Part shown: positions 9,143 to 17,421 of the stretch, piece after piece
Layout of the letters: the number at the start of each line of letters is the position of its first letter
Numbering within the stretch: the stretch's first letter is position 1
NCBI RefSeq assembly: GCF_947492815.1
Contig: NZ_CANLOB010000002.1
Coordinates: 248,001 to 312,000, forward strand
Direction: 5' to 3'
Origin: an uncultured Dokdonia sp.
Lineage (GTDB): Bacteria; Bacteroidota; Bacteroidia; Flavobacteriales; Flavobacteriaceae
Length of the DNA: 64,000 nt
Program-made: the position numbers and the translations under genes
The notes under the pieces: model-generated
What the model was told of the DNA's origin: nothing
What the model saw: only the letters and a program-made list of their open reading frames with translations
The model's database searches: none

Positions 9143-11275
9143 ATGGATGTAATTAATGTGTCTTCAATGGACGATTACGTATTTGATATTTGTCATATAA
9201 TCAATAACCTTTTATTGGATAGTCAAGAAAAAGCGGCTAGAGATGAATTGATAAAATTATTGGATTATCATGAAATTAATAATATTCAATATACTCCAAT
9301 AGTAAATCATTTAATAAGAAAGATAGGACTATATCCATACATAGATTATAAGACTGCTGGATGGCAAGAGAGATATGTTTATGAAGTATTTAAAGTTGAT
9401 ACAGGAGAAAAAGAAAAACTTACTCTGCATAGAGAACAATCTTTCTTGTTAAAGAAACTAATAAATGGAGAAAGTATTGCTGTAAGTGCTCCTACTAGTT
9501 TTGGGAAAAGCTTTGTTATAGATTCTTTTATATCAATAAATAATCCTAAAAACGTAATGATTATTGTTCCTACGCTAGCATTAACTGATGAGACCAGAAG
9601 AAGGTTATACAAGAAATTTGCTAACAAATATAAAATAATAACAACTACCGATATTGATCTTGCCCAAAAGAATATATTTATTTTCCCTCAAGAAAGAGCA
9701 ATAAATTATGTGGATAAAATTGAAGAAATAGATTTATTAATAGTAGATGAATTTTATAAAGCTAGTGTAAACTTTGATAAAGATAGATCGCCAACCTTAA
9801 TTAAAGCAATTTTAAAACTTAGTAAAATTGCTAAACAAAGGTACTTTCTTGCACCTAATATTTCTGTTTTAAAAGATAATCCTTTCACGGTAGGAATGGA
9901 ATTTCTTCCTCTTGAATTTAATACTGTTTTCCTTGAACAGCACAAACTTTATTTAAATATTAAAGATGATGAGCAGTTAAAAAACGATACATTATTAGGA
10001 ATAATAAAAGAGAAAGAAACAAAAACTTTAATTTATGCAGGTACTTATTCAAATATAGATAGTATTTCAACATTACTTTTGACTAATACTTCAATAAAAG
10101 AAAAATCTTTATTGGAAGATTTTTCAAATTGGTTAGGTGTTAATTATAGTCTTAGTTGGAATCTGACAAATTTAGTTAAAAGAGGTACAGGTATCCATAA
10201 TGGAAGATTACATCGGTCTCTTAGTCAAATTCAAGTAAAATTGTTTGAAGAAAAAGAAGAAGGGTTAGATAATATGGTATCAACTTCCTCAATTATTGAA
10301 GGGGTAAATACATCTGCCGAGAATGTAGTTCTTTGGATGAATAAAAATGGAACGTCAAACCTAAATGATTTTACCTATAAGAATATTATAGGACGTGGAG
10401 GTCGAATGTTTAAACATTTTATAGGCAAAATTTACATATTAGATGCTCCACCCAGAGAAGAGAAAACACAATTAGACTTACCATTTCCTGAAAAAATATT
10501 AGGAGATTTAGATAAAGAGAATTTTAAAAATGAACTAACTAAAGAGCAAGTGGCTAAAATTATTCTTTACGAAGAAGAAATGTCCGAAGTCTTAGGATCA
10601 GATGTCTATGAAAGATTAAAATCTGAAAATGTATTTCAATCTAGTGATTCAGATCTAATCAAAAGGATTGCTATTGATTTATCAAATAACCCTAAAAGTT
10701 GGAATGGGTTAAGTTATTTAAATTCCCCTAATGTAAATAATTGGGATAGATTCTTGTATAAGATAATAGGTTTTGAAAGAAGTGGATGGGATGATAAGTA
10801 TTCTAATATAGTTGAATTTACCAAAGTTTTAAGAGTTAACTGGTTTAGATCAATTCCTAATATGTTAAAACGACTAGAGCCTTTTGATATAGGTCTTGAT
10901 GATTTTTTTAAGCTTGAGAGAAAAGTTAGTTTCAAGCTCGGAGCCTTATTAATGGATGTTAATAATCTTCAAAAAGTAATTCTAAGTGATAAAAATTATG
11001 ATATTTCAAGATTTGTTAATCATGTATCACATGCGTTTCTTCCTAAAGCAGTTTTTCAACTAGAAGAATTTGGTTTACCTAGAATGATCTCTAAAAAAAT
11101 TCACAATAGTAATGTGTTAAAATTTTATGATGAAAATTCAAGCATTGAACTTCATACAGCTATAGATAAGTTAAATGAAATTGGCGCACAAAAAGTTAAA
11201 AAAGAATGCAATTTATCAGGATTCGAAAATTATATAGTTGATTACTTTTTTGAAGGGATAAAAACAAATACTTAA
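9143..11275 (+). CDS. hamB: Hachiman HamB-like helicase
   Basis: 710-residue superfamily 2 helicase. Walker A is APTSFGKS (116-123), motif Ia IVPTLALTDETRR (about 141-153), Walker B LLIVDEFYK (about 198-206; DEFY rather than DEAD/DEAH), and motif VI IIGRGGRMFK is in the second RecA domain. The position right after a DUF1837 gene and the DEFY box identify it as HamB. The C-terminal about 250 residues are helical and probably contact HamA. Cytoplasmic. It forms an operon with SLATT and hamA upstream and a zinc-ribbon/HEPN gene 24 bases downstream. Confidence 0.87.
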   Translation: MDVINVSSMDDYVFDICHIINNLLLDSQEKAARDELIKLLDYHEINNIQYTPIVNHLIRKIGLYPYIDYKTAGWQERYVYEVFKVDTGEKEKLTLHREQSFLLKKLINGESIAVSAPTSFGKSFVIDSFISINNPKNVMIIVPTLALTDETRRRLYKKFANKYKIITTTDIDLAQKNIFIFPQERAINYVDKIEEIDLLIVDEFYKASVNFDKDRSPTLIKAILKLSKIAKQRYFLAPNISVLKDNPFTVGMEFLPLEFNTVFLEQHKLYLNIKDDEQLKNDTLLGIIKEKETKTLIYAGTYSNIDSISTLLLTNTSIKEKSLLEDFSNWLGVNYSLSWNLTNLVKRGTGIHNGRLHRSLSQIQVKLFEEKEEGLDNMVSTSSIIEGVNTSAENVVLWMNKNGTSNLNDFTYKNIIGRGGRMFKHFIGKIYILDAPPREEKTQLDLPFPEKILGDLDKENFKNELTKEQVAKIILYEEEMSEVLGSDVYERLKSENVFQSSDSDLIKRIAIDLSNNPKSWNGLSYLNSPNVNNWDRFLYKIIGFERSGWDDKYSNIVEFTKVLRVNWFRSIPNMLKRLEPFDIGLDDFFKLERKVSFKLGALLMDVNNLQKVILSDKNYDISRFVNHVSHAFLPKAVFQLEEFGLPRMISKKIHNSNVLKFYDENSSIELHTAIDKLNEIGAQKVKKECNLSGFENYIVDYFFEGIKTNT

Positions 11276-11299
11276 TATAAATTATTAATCTAGAATTAA

Positions 11300-12571
11300 A
11301 TGACATTTCGATTTCCTATTGAATGTAATATATGCAATTTTCAAAGTGTAGTTAAGGTACAAGCTGGCTACTTAGAAAAGTCTTTCGTGTGCATAGGTTG
11401 TCCTAGTTGTGGAAGTTTATTTAAAGGAGAATTATTACAAATACCTCCTAATGTAAAAATAGATTTTGACAATGCAAAACATATAAATTTAGAAGAAATA
11501 CCAATAGATACGCCTATAATTCCAATTTCAACAGAATTACCAATCCCTAAAATATCTAAACAAATTATAGGTGGTGCGTCAGGAATAACCTTGAACCCTT
11601 ATATAGCTCTTGGTGAGTCAATGGATTATGAAACTATCTCTATTTTTAAGAATAAATATTTAGCTTTTGCAGAATATAGATCTGAAAAAGAAGCTATTCT
11701 TGAAAATATCATTTCTTTATTTCAAGCTAATAAATGGGAGCTGGTAATATCAGAATCTAAAAAGCATTTTGCACCAAGTTTGCCAGAGCTTAATAAAACA
11801 TTTTCTATAAGTATTGAAAGCTGTTTTTTTATAATCAGTGAAATTTTCAAACTCTTTATCTTAAATGTTATTCCTAAAAGTTATGAGAATAGTTATACTA
11901 TTCGATTGTTATTTCGAGATACAATTAATCGAGTACAAAAAGATAAAACATCTCTTGCACATTTAAAAAAATCATTAGGTGATTTTTATAATATAGAAAA
12001 GGAGTTCATCATTGCGTGTAAAATCCTCATTACTTTTATAAAGAATTCTATTTCTTTCGTTCCAGTAATAGCACTAAGTTATATTGGCTTTAACGAAACC
12101 TTTAATGATAGTTATGGAATAACTACTTTTTCTTTTGATGAATTAAAAGATAATTATAAAGATTCTTTTGAGTTAATAGCTCGATCTTCGATTTTATATA
12201 TAGGATTTTCAAATTATTATAAAAATAGAGATGAGAACAATTTTAAAAGTGTTTCCTCATGTAATTCTTTAAATGAATATTACAAATTAAATAATGGCAA
12301 TAAAAGAATGGTTATTGAACAATACCCATATCTAAAAAAGTATTTTAGATTTTTATTAGATAATCAATTAAGGAATGCTATTGGTCACACAAAGACTGAA
12401 TTTTTTACTTATGAGCAACTAATAAAATATTATCCATATACAGCTTTAAATAAAAAAGATAAGTTTAAAGAAAAAACGCTTGTCGATTTTGCATACCATA
12501 CTTTTCTTTTGAATTTATCTGTTTTAGATCTGGTAAGCTTTATTGGTAAATGGCATAAACGGATAATCTAG
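11300..12571 (+). CDS. Zinc-ribbon protein with a C-terminal HEPN-like domain
   Basis: 423 residues, not assigned to a named family. The N-terminus carries a zinc ribbon (Cys9-x2-Cys12, then Cys31, Cys34, Cys37). A Pro-rich linker (about 45-95) follows, and then a helical body. Near the end the sequence LRNAIGH gives R358-x4-H363, the signature spacing of HEPN ribonucleases, set in a helix-rich context (FLLDNQLRNAIGHTKTEFF). It follows hamB by 24 bases on the same strand, so it is likely co-transcribed. I infer an RNase-type accessory or a separate abortive-infection gene; it is not a known Hachiman subunit. Confidence 0.6.
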   Translation: MTFRFPIECNICNFQSVVKVQAGYLEKSFVCIGCPSCGSLFKGELLQIPPNVKIDFDNAKHINLEEIPIDTPIIPISTELPIPKISKQIIGGASGITLNPYIALGESMDYETISIFKNKYLAFAEYRSEKEAILENIISLFQANKWELVISESKKHFAPSLPELNKTFSISIESCFFIISEIFKLFILNVIPKSYENSYTIRLLFRDTINRVQKDKTSLAHLKKSLGDFYNIEKEFIIACKILITFIKNSISFVPVIALSYIGFNETFNDSYGITTFSFDELKDNYKDSFELIARSSILYIGFSNYYKNRDENNFKSVSSCNSLNEYYKLNNGNKRMVIEQYPYLKKYFRFLLDNQLRNAIGHTKTEFFTYEQLIKYYPYTALNKKDKFKEKTLVDFAYHTFLLNLSVLDLVSFIGKWHKRII

Positions 12572-12704
12572 CTATTTCTTAGATAAATAAAGTTTCATAA
12601 GAGAGTTTAATAAAATAGTAAATATCATAAGATATTTGAGAAAGCGAGATTATTTGGAATAATTCTTGAATTTCCATCTCATAGGAAAAAAAGGTATAAT
12701 TCTC

Positions 12705-12712
12705 TATATTTG
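12705..12712 (+). promoter_or_regulatory. -7 promoter box of the toxin-antitoxin operon
   Basis: TATATTTG fits the Bacteroidetes housekeeping -7 consensus TAnnTTTG and lies 22 bases before the ATG at 12734. A TTG at 12710 that could be read as a start lies inside this box, which argues for the later ATG. A -33 element is less clear; TTG in CTTGAATTT near 12665 is too far, so only the -7 box is called. Confidence 0.45.
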
Positions 12713-12733
12713 TTTAGAGTAAGAATTAATGAT

Positions 12734-12973
12734 ATGAGTACAACCGAACTTAAAAATATAATAAGTCAGTACATCGATACAGCAGACGATAAGCTATTGC
12801 GAATTGTTAAAGCTGTTTTTGAATCATATCAAAAAGAAGAGACTGATGTAGAAATGCCAGAAGTTTTCCAAAAGCTTATTGAAAAAGGATTGGAAGACTC
12901 AAAAGCAGGTCGAGTACGATCACATGATGATGTTATGGCTGATATTAAAAAGCGATATAACATAGCAAGTTAA
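12734..12973 (+). CDS. Antitoxin of a ParE/RelE-type module
   Basis: 79-residue protein beginning MSTTELKNII. The N-terminal half is a helix-turn-like dimerisation region (TADDKLLRIVKAVFESYQ); the C-terminal half is charged and carries the short motif SHDDVMADIKKRY expected to wrap around the toxin. The layout matches the antitoxin at 46818-47078. The ATG at 12734 is preferred because upstream starts fall in the promoter. Its stop shares one base with the toxin ATG (TAATG), so the two are translationally coupled. Antitoxins of this kind usually repress their own promoter. Confidence 0.75.
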   Translation: MSTTELKNIISQYIDTADDKLLRIVKAVFESYQKEETDVEMPEVFQKLIEKGLEDSKAGRVRSHDDVMADIKKRYNIAS

Positions 12974-13284
12974 TGTATAAGATTGAATGGACGCTCAGAG
13001 CAGAGTTGACCTATGAAGCTGAGATTAACTTTATCTTACTTAAAGAATGGCCGTTTAAAGAGGTTGAAAAGTTCATAGCACTTGTTGAAGATAAAATCCA
13101 ATTATTACGTGCTGGAACAATAACAGGGAAGACATCGAGTATTGAAGATGTCCGAATACTCGTTATTTCAAAACAAACCTCATTAGCGTATAAGATATTT
13201 GAAGATGAATTGAGGATTGAATTGTTGACCTTTTGGAATAATACCGTAGATCCTCGGGCATACGATGATTATTTAGAAATATAG
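12973..13284 (+). CDS. ParE/RelE-family toxin
   Basis: 103-residue protein of the RelE/ParE fold: N-terminal helices (EAEINFILLKEWPFKEVEKFIALVE), then beta strands with basic residues (VRILVISKQTSLAYKIFEDELRIELLTFWNN). The family either cleaves mRNA on the ribosome or poisons gyrase; which one cannot be told here. Coupled to the antitoxin by a one-base overlap, and followed 24 bases later by a strong hairpin terminator. It sits between the Hachiman operon and a transposase, as island-stabilising modules often do. Confidence 0.75.
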   Translation: MYKIEWTLRAELTYEAEINFILLKEWPFKEVEKFIALVEDKIQLLRAGTITGKTSSIEDVRILVISKQTSLAYKIFEDELRIELLTFWNNTVDPRAYDDYLEI

Positions 13285-13307
13285 ACTATATCCTTAGTGC
13301 TAATATT

Positions 13308-13339
13308 AAAAAGTAATGATTATTATATCATTACTTTTT
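13308..13339 (+). terminator. Rho-independent terminator after the toxin gene
   Basis: Perfect 13-base arms AAAAAGTAATGAT / ATCATTACTTTTT with a 6-base loop, followed by further T residues. Because the arms are A/T-flanked it can act in both directions. Confidence 0.75.
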
Positions 13340-13398
13340 TTAGTTTCTTTGTTATTGCTAAAGAGTATATAAAGATCTAAGTTGCTTATATACTTGCA

Positions 13399-13414
13399 GT
13401 TCGAATATTCGAAC
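13399..13414. repeat. 16-base perfect palindrome
   Basis: GTTCGAATATTCGAAC, in the gap between the toxin-antitoxin module and the transposase. Contains two TTCGAA cores. Could be an operator or lie near an end of the insertion element; no gene close by explains it. Confidence 0.5.
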
Positions 13415-13572
13415 AAGGTGCTAAGAAATGATGAAGTTCTTTAAAAGAATACTATTGATTCGTTAAAAAGGAATTCGTTTGATTTCTTAAAAAAGAAACA
13501 ATACGTTCATTGATATATTGAAAGATAAAAAGGGAAGAATGAGTATGATTTTGGCTTTAGTTTGCTAAAACC

Positions 13573-14874
13573 TTAATTCGATTCCATAAGAAGTTTACAA
13601 CAGTAGTTTCTGTTGGCTTCTAATCGGGCTTGATTACATTTTGATAAATGAGGTATTGAATCCAAAATATCAGGTTCGACATGAACCTCGTGAGGCGTGA
13701 AATACCGATGCTTGTGACAGGGTTTATTGTAGTTATAATCAAAGACAAAAAAATCTACTTCATCTTTTAAATCTGAGGCATAGATATCTTTCTTTCTAAA
13801 GTAATAGCTTTTCATAATCTTATATGGTCCTTCGACGATAGAATTAGAAAAAGTAACGTCCTTAAGGGCTATTTTCTTTTGAATAGAAATCGCACAAGAT
13901 TTGATAAATTCGGCAACGGTAGAATTGTTATTCTCCGAGCCACCATCGACGATAAGGTCGAGTGATTGATCTTTGATCTCGACATCAAATTCATTTTTGA
14001 TGGCTTGGCGTAAACTCTTAACTCGAATACGACCTGAGAGCTTTCGCGAAACATGATGAGATACGATTTTTCGTGAGAAATTGTCAACCACGGTATAGAT
14101 ATAGAATTTCACATTATCCAAGGTTTTGTATTGGGAGACATCCATGTGCCACGTGTGATTAGGATGTTCGGCATTAAATGAACCTCGTTTTTGAATTTTC
14201 TTTTTTGGCTTATGAGCTTGTGAAAGACCAAGTTTACGAGAATACTTATACCAAGAAGCTGAAGACATTTCTACAGAACCATCTCTAATAGCCTTACCCC
14301 AAATAGCACCAATAGACCAATACTTATGTGCTTTCTTAGTCATATAGTTTTTGAGGATGTCGATTTCAAATAAAGCAATTTGATTAGGACGCTTTTTAAA
14401 ACAGGTATTGGAAAGAGACTTTTCGCACGCATTCTTATGAATACCTAACCACAACATATATTGTCTTGGCGATACGTTTAAAAATAGCAATAGAAGGTGT
14501 TTGGTAAAAGGGAAATTAGGATGCAGGTTTTCTAGGAGCTGAACGATAATTCCTTTGTTTCCATTAATAGAATTAAAGACACGTTCTTTACCAATCAAAT
14601 TGAGAATAGTGATATAGAAACGAGCCATTTGCATAAAGACTTCTTTACCGAGATGAATACGAGGATCAAGAAAGACTTTGGTATCATTGAGGTTGGATTG
14701 GATACTTGATGCTAATTCGCCACCAACATACCGTTCAGGTTTTTCATTCTCTTTCCAGTAAGAAGCTGTTGAGTTTGGAATTTGATTTTTAAACTCATGT
14801 GGTAAGAGTTCATTTTGTAGACCGAGGGCATAGGTAGATTTAACATCAGAATGATACTTTTTGTATTTCCCCAT
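13573..14874 (-). mobile_element. DDE transposase/integrase-core gene of an insertion element
   Basis: 433-residue single-ORF transposase. The catalytic triad sits in an rve (retroviral integrase) fold: Asp245 in TWHMDVSQ, Asp310 in LIVDGGSEN and Glu348 in NSIVEGPYK, giving spacings close to the classical DDE pattern. The N-terminal 230 residues are helical and basic and include the DNA-binding region. It is read from the minus strand, against all neighbours, and is apparently intact. I searched both flanks by eye for terminal inverted repeats and target duplications and found none I could defend, so the element ends are not given. The family is probably near IS3/IS481-type transposases. Confidence 0.8.
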
Positions 14875-14948
14875 TTCACTTTATAGCAATTAAAAAAGTG
14901 GCGAAAATAACAATCTTTTGATATGCAGTTGAAATAAAGAAAAGATAA

Positions 14949-15536
14949 ATGTTAGATGATATTATATACACTTTTGATAAAAACTTTCTAAGAATAAAAC
15001 AACTTATTAAGTTATACAAAGATGTCTTAGTACCTTCTAATGTGTCTTCTAAAGGAGATGTTTTAAGAGCAGTAACTGTATTGACTCATTCTACTTTTGA
15101 AGATTTTTTGAGAAATTTATTACGATGGAAATTGCCTAATGCTGATCCAGATGTTTTGAATAAAATCTCATTAACAGGAAAAGAAAGAAGAACAAAAATT
15201 GAATTTAGAGATATTGTTAATTTACGAGGGAAAACAGTAGACGAGGTTATTAAAGCCTCTATACAAGAACATTTAAATAAAGTCAGTTTTAATAATACAG
15301 CTGATATAGAATCCCACCTTAACGATATGGGAGTTGATACAAATCCTCTTAAAAAATATTACAGTATGTTGAATGATATGATTAAAAGACGTCATAACAT
15401 TGTACACAAGGCAGACAGAACAAATGATGATGATATAAGTAAAACAAGAATAAAAACAATCAGGATTAGTCAAGTTGAGAGATGGATTGAAAATGTAGAT
15501 AGTTTTGTTGTTGATTTAATTAGCCAAATGAGATAA
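14949..15536 (+). CDS. RiboL-PSP-HEPN-type protein (predicted RNase)
   Basis: 195 residues, all helical, with the HEPN signature IKRRHNIVHKAD: R148-x4-H153. The upstream part (RAVTVLTHSTFEDFLRNLLRW, about 40-60) matches the usual first helices of RiboL-PSP-HEPN proteins. HEPN domains are metal-independent ribonucleases in toxin-antitoxin and abortive-infection systems. Its last two bases overlap the start of the YegP-like gene (TAATGG), so the two form a pair. No MNT nucleotidyltransferase partner is present, so if this is a toxin pair the YegP-like protein would be the unusual partner (inference). Confidence 0.75.
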   Translation: MLDDIIYTFDKNFLRIKQLIKLYKDVLVPSNVSSKGDVLRAVTVLTHSTFEDFLRNLLRWKLPNADPDVLNKISLTGKERRTKIEFRDIVNLRGKTVDEVIKASIQEHLNKVSFNNTADIESHLNDMGVDTNPLKKYYSMLNDMIKRRHNIVHKADRTNDDDISKTRIKTIRISQVERWIENVDSFVVDLISQMR

Positions 15537-15865
15537 TGGGAAAATTTGAAATATATAGAGCGAAGAATAACGATTATTTTTTTAGACTAAAAGCAATGAA
15601 TGGTCAAATCATTCTTGCAAGTGAAGGATATAAAGCTAAAAATAGTTGTAATAATGGAATTCAATCTGTAAAAAGAAATTCTATTAACTTGGATATGTAT
15701 GCCAGAAAGATAGCTAAAAATGGTCAACACTATTTTGTATTAAAATCTATTAATGGGGAAATTATTGGTAAAAGCGAATTTTATTCTACAAAAGCAGGTC
15801 TTGAAAACGGTATATTTTCTGTAAAACACAATGCACCTTCGGCTGATGTATTTGATTTAACTTAA
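15536..15865 (+). CDS. YegP-family (DUF1508) protein
   Basis: 109 residues made of two about 50-residue repeats: FEIYRAKNNDYFFRLKAMNG...GIQSVKRNS and LDMYARKIAKNGQHYFVLKSINGE...GIFSVKHNA. This is the DUF1508/YegP fold (a beta-rich tandem domain of unknown biochemical role). Length fits the family. Translationally coupled to the HEPN gene upstream, which makes it the candidate regulator or antitoxin of that protein; this pairing is inference from position. Confidence 0.8.
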   Translation: MGKFEIYRAKNNDYFFRLKAMNGQIILASEGYKAKNSCNNGIQSVKRNSINLDMYARKIAKNGQHYFVLKSINGEIIGKSEFYSTKAGLENGIFSVKHNAPSADVFDLT

Positions 15866-15898
15866 TAATTTAAGTTTAAATTGGGCTGTTAAAAATTC

Positions 15899-15976
15899 CA
15901 TATTGAAAAAGAACCGACACTAAGAGTGGCATACTCCCAAAAAGGTAAAAGCCCTTAAAAATTAGTGTTAGTTCAC
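15899..15976 (+). pseudogene. Rhs core remnant
   Basis: Translates to HIEKEPTLRVAYSQKGKSP then stop, closely matching the N-terminus of the Rhs fragment at 47220 (HIENEPRLRLAYSKKG). Only this short piece survives; similarity is lost just after the stop. It marks the site of an older Rhs C-terminal cassette. Confidence 0.65.
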
Positions 15977-16067
15977 TCGTTAAAAACGAGCGTCAGCAGG
16001 GGAATTTTGAAGCATATTTATTAATATTTATTTTAGCGAATAATTTTAAAAACAAAAACTGAGAGTT

Positions 16068-16235
16068 ATGAAGAAAAAGAATAATCTTAATAAGTTGACA
16101 TTGAGTAAAATAATTGTTTCCAAATTAGAATCTTTACAAATGAAAGAAATTTATGGTGGAAGTATGAATGGTATTTGTAGACCACCAGAGACTAGAGGTC
16201 ATAAATGTCGAACTATGAATTCTTGTCTAAATTGA
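16068..16235 (+). CDS. GG-leader RiPP-like precursor peptide (55 aa)
   Basis: Begins MKKKNNLNKLTLSKI and has a double-Gly leader end LESLQMKEIYGG at about 20-31, the pattern of Bacteroidetes natural-product precursors (class I lanthipeptide/GG-Bacteroidales type: LSK..I.KL....M..I.GG). The 24-residue core after GG contains three Cys (C37, C47, C53) and Ser/Thr residues (S32, T42, T49, S52) that could be modified or could form a thioether or disulfide. No lanthionine synthetase, radical SAM enzyme or C39 peptidase transporter is in the window, so it is an orphan here. The last 31 bases overlap the next reading frame. Confidence 0.65.
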   Translation: MKKKNNLNKLTLSKIIVSKLESLQMKEIYGGSMNGICRPPETRGHKCRTMNSCLN

Positions 16236-16438
16236 ATATATTAAGCAACGCAGCAGATATTAATTTTATAATAGAATCATTAAATTATATAAAGTTAAAA
16301 TTTGAAAACTATGAACAATATCTTAGCTACGAGTTTAAGCAAAAACGAATTGAAGATGTGAATAATGTTTTACAAAAAGTTAGAGAACTTAAAAAACAAT
16401 TTAATAATTATTCAGAATTAAGAAAAGCAGCTTTATAA
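16205..16438 (+). CDS. Small helical protein of unknown function (77 aa)
   Basis: Not recognised. A highly helical, charged protein (IIESLNYIKLKFENYEQYL...NNVLQKVRELKKQF) with no signal or membrane segment. The start at 16205 overlaps the end of the precursor-peptide gene in another frame by 31 bases, so it may be translationally coupled to it; a partner, immunity or modification role is possible but unproven. It stops 39 bases before the Rhs-CT cassette. Confidence 0.45.
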   Translation: MSNYEFLSKLNILSNAADINFIIESLNYIKLKFENYEQYLSYEFKQKRIEDVNNVLQKVRELKKQFNNYSELRKAAL

Positions 16439-16477
16439 ATAAATGTTCATTGAAATAACCTCTATTAGTGTGAGGCA

Positions 16478-17416
16478 TTGTTAGAAAAAGGTCAAAAGCC
16501 CTTAAAAAACACCCTTAGTTACTATCCATTTGGATTACAGCAACGTGGGTACAATGACGTGGTTACATCCAATTCTAACTCCATGGCGGAACGTTTTGCC
16601 TACAATGGAAAAGAAAATAATCCAGAACTCGGACTCGAATGGTATGATTTTGATGCCAGAAATTATGATGCTAGTCTTGGAAGATGGATGAATATTGATC
16701 CATTGGCAGAAGTATTTTATGAATGGTCTCCATATAATTTTAATTATAATAATCCCATGAGATATATAGACCCAACTGGATTAGGACCTCAAGATTTGAT
16801 TTTTAAAGGAAGTATAAAATCTCTGGAAAAAGTTCAAAATAATTTAAATGCTGGATTAGGAGGAGAAGGAATAGCCACAGTTGGTAGTGATGGAAAAGTA
16901 TCTATAAAAGAAGGGGTAACTAGAGATGATTTTGAAACCGATGAACAAAAAGCATTTTTTGATGTTATTAGTGAAGCTGCTGATCCTGAAAAAGATGATA
17001 CTGTTATAAACGTTGTAGATGGAGATGAAAGAATAAGACTTGGCAATCATACAAAAGAAACTATAGATATTGGAGATATTAATGCATTTGGGGAAGGTGA
17101 AGGAGCAAATCAGAATAGTATCCTTGGTCATGAAGTAAAAGAACAATTTGAAAAACAAGTTGGTAATCCTAACGGAACGAAAGATGAACATCATACCGCA
17201 GGAAAGCAAGCAGAATTTAATATTAATGGTGGTTATGAGAGATTACCAGATACAGAAAACTTCAGACCAGAACAAGGAACTGTAAGAACTCGTAGAGGAA
17301 CAGTGCAGTATACTACACCTACAGGTACAGGAGCATTTAATTTTAGGAAAGGCAATGAAACGATAAGTGTTCCGTTTCTTGTTATTAGAGGAAATTTTCA
17401 AAAAATAAAAGATTAG
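16478..17416 (+). CDS. Orphan Rhs C-terminal toxin cassette 1
   Basis: 312 residues. The first about 100 are the end of an Rhs/YD-repeat protein with the RHS-associated core (YYPFGLQQRGYNDV, AYNGKENNPELGLEWYDFDARNYDASLGRWMNIDPL, YIDPTG). The variable C-terminus (about 103-312) is the presumptive toxin. It contains LGHEVKEQFEKQ and EHHTAGKQAE, a His/Glu arrangement reminiscent of a zincin-like protease, but not a plain HExxH. The large Rhs body upstream is missing, so the ORF relies on a TTG at 16478 and may be silent unless recombined onto a full rhs gene. The immunity candidate follows 5 bases downstream. Confidence 0.7.
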   Translation: MLEKGQKPLKNTLSYYPFGLQQRGYNDVVTSNSNSMAERFAYNGKENNPELGLEWYDFDARNYDASLGRWMNIDPLAEVFYEWSPYNFNYNNPMRYIDPTGLGPQDLIFKGSIKSLEKVQNNLNAGLGGEGIATVGSDGKVSIKEGVTRDDFETDEQKAFFDVISEAADPEKDDTVINVVDGDERIRLGNHTKETIDIGDINAFGEGEGANQNSILGHEVKEQFEKQVGNPNGTKDEHHTAGKQAEFNINGGYERLPDTENFRPEQGTVRTRRGTVQYTTPTGTGAFNFRKGNETISVPFLVIRGNFQKIKD

Positions 17417-17421
17417 AAATT

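Noticed and set aside
12710..12733. TTG at 12710 as the antitoxin start, adding eight residues
   Set aside because: It lies inside the TATATTTG -7 box, so transcription would begin after it; the ATG at 12734 is used.
13500..14950. Terminal inverted repeats or target duplication for the transposase
   Set aside because: No pair of sequences on both flanks could be matched by eye; ends left undefined.
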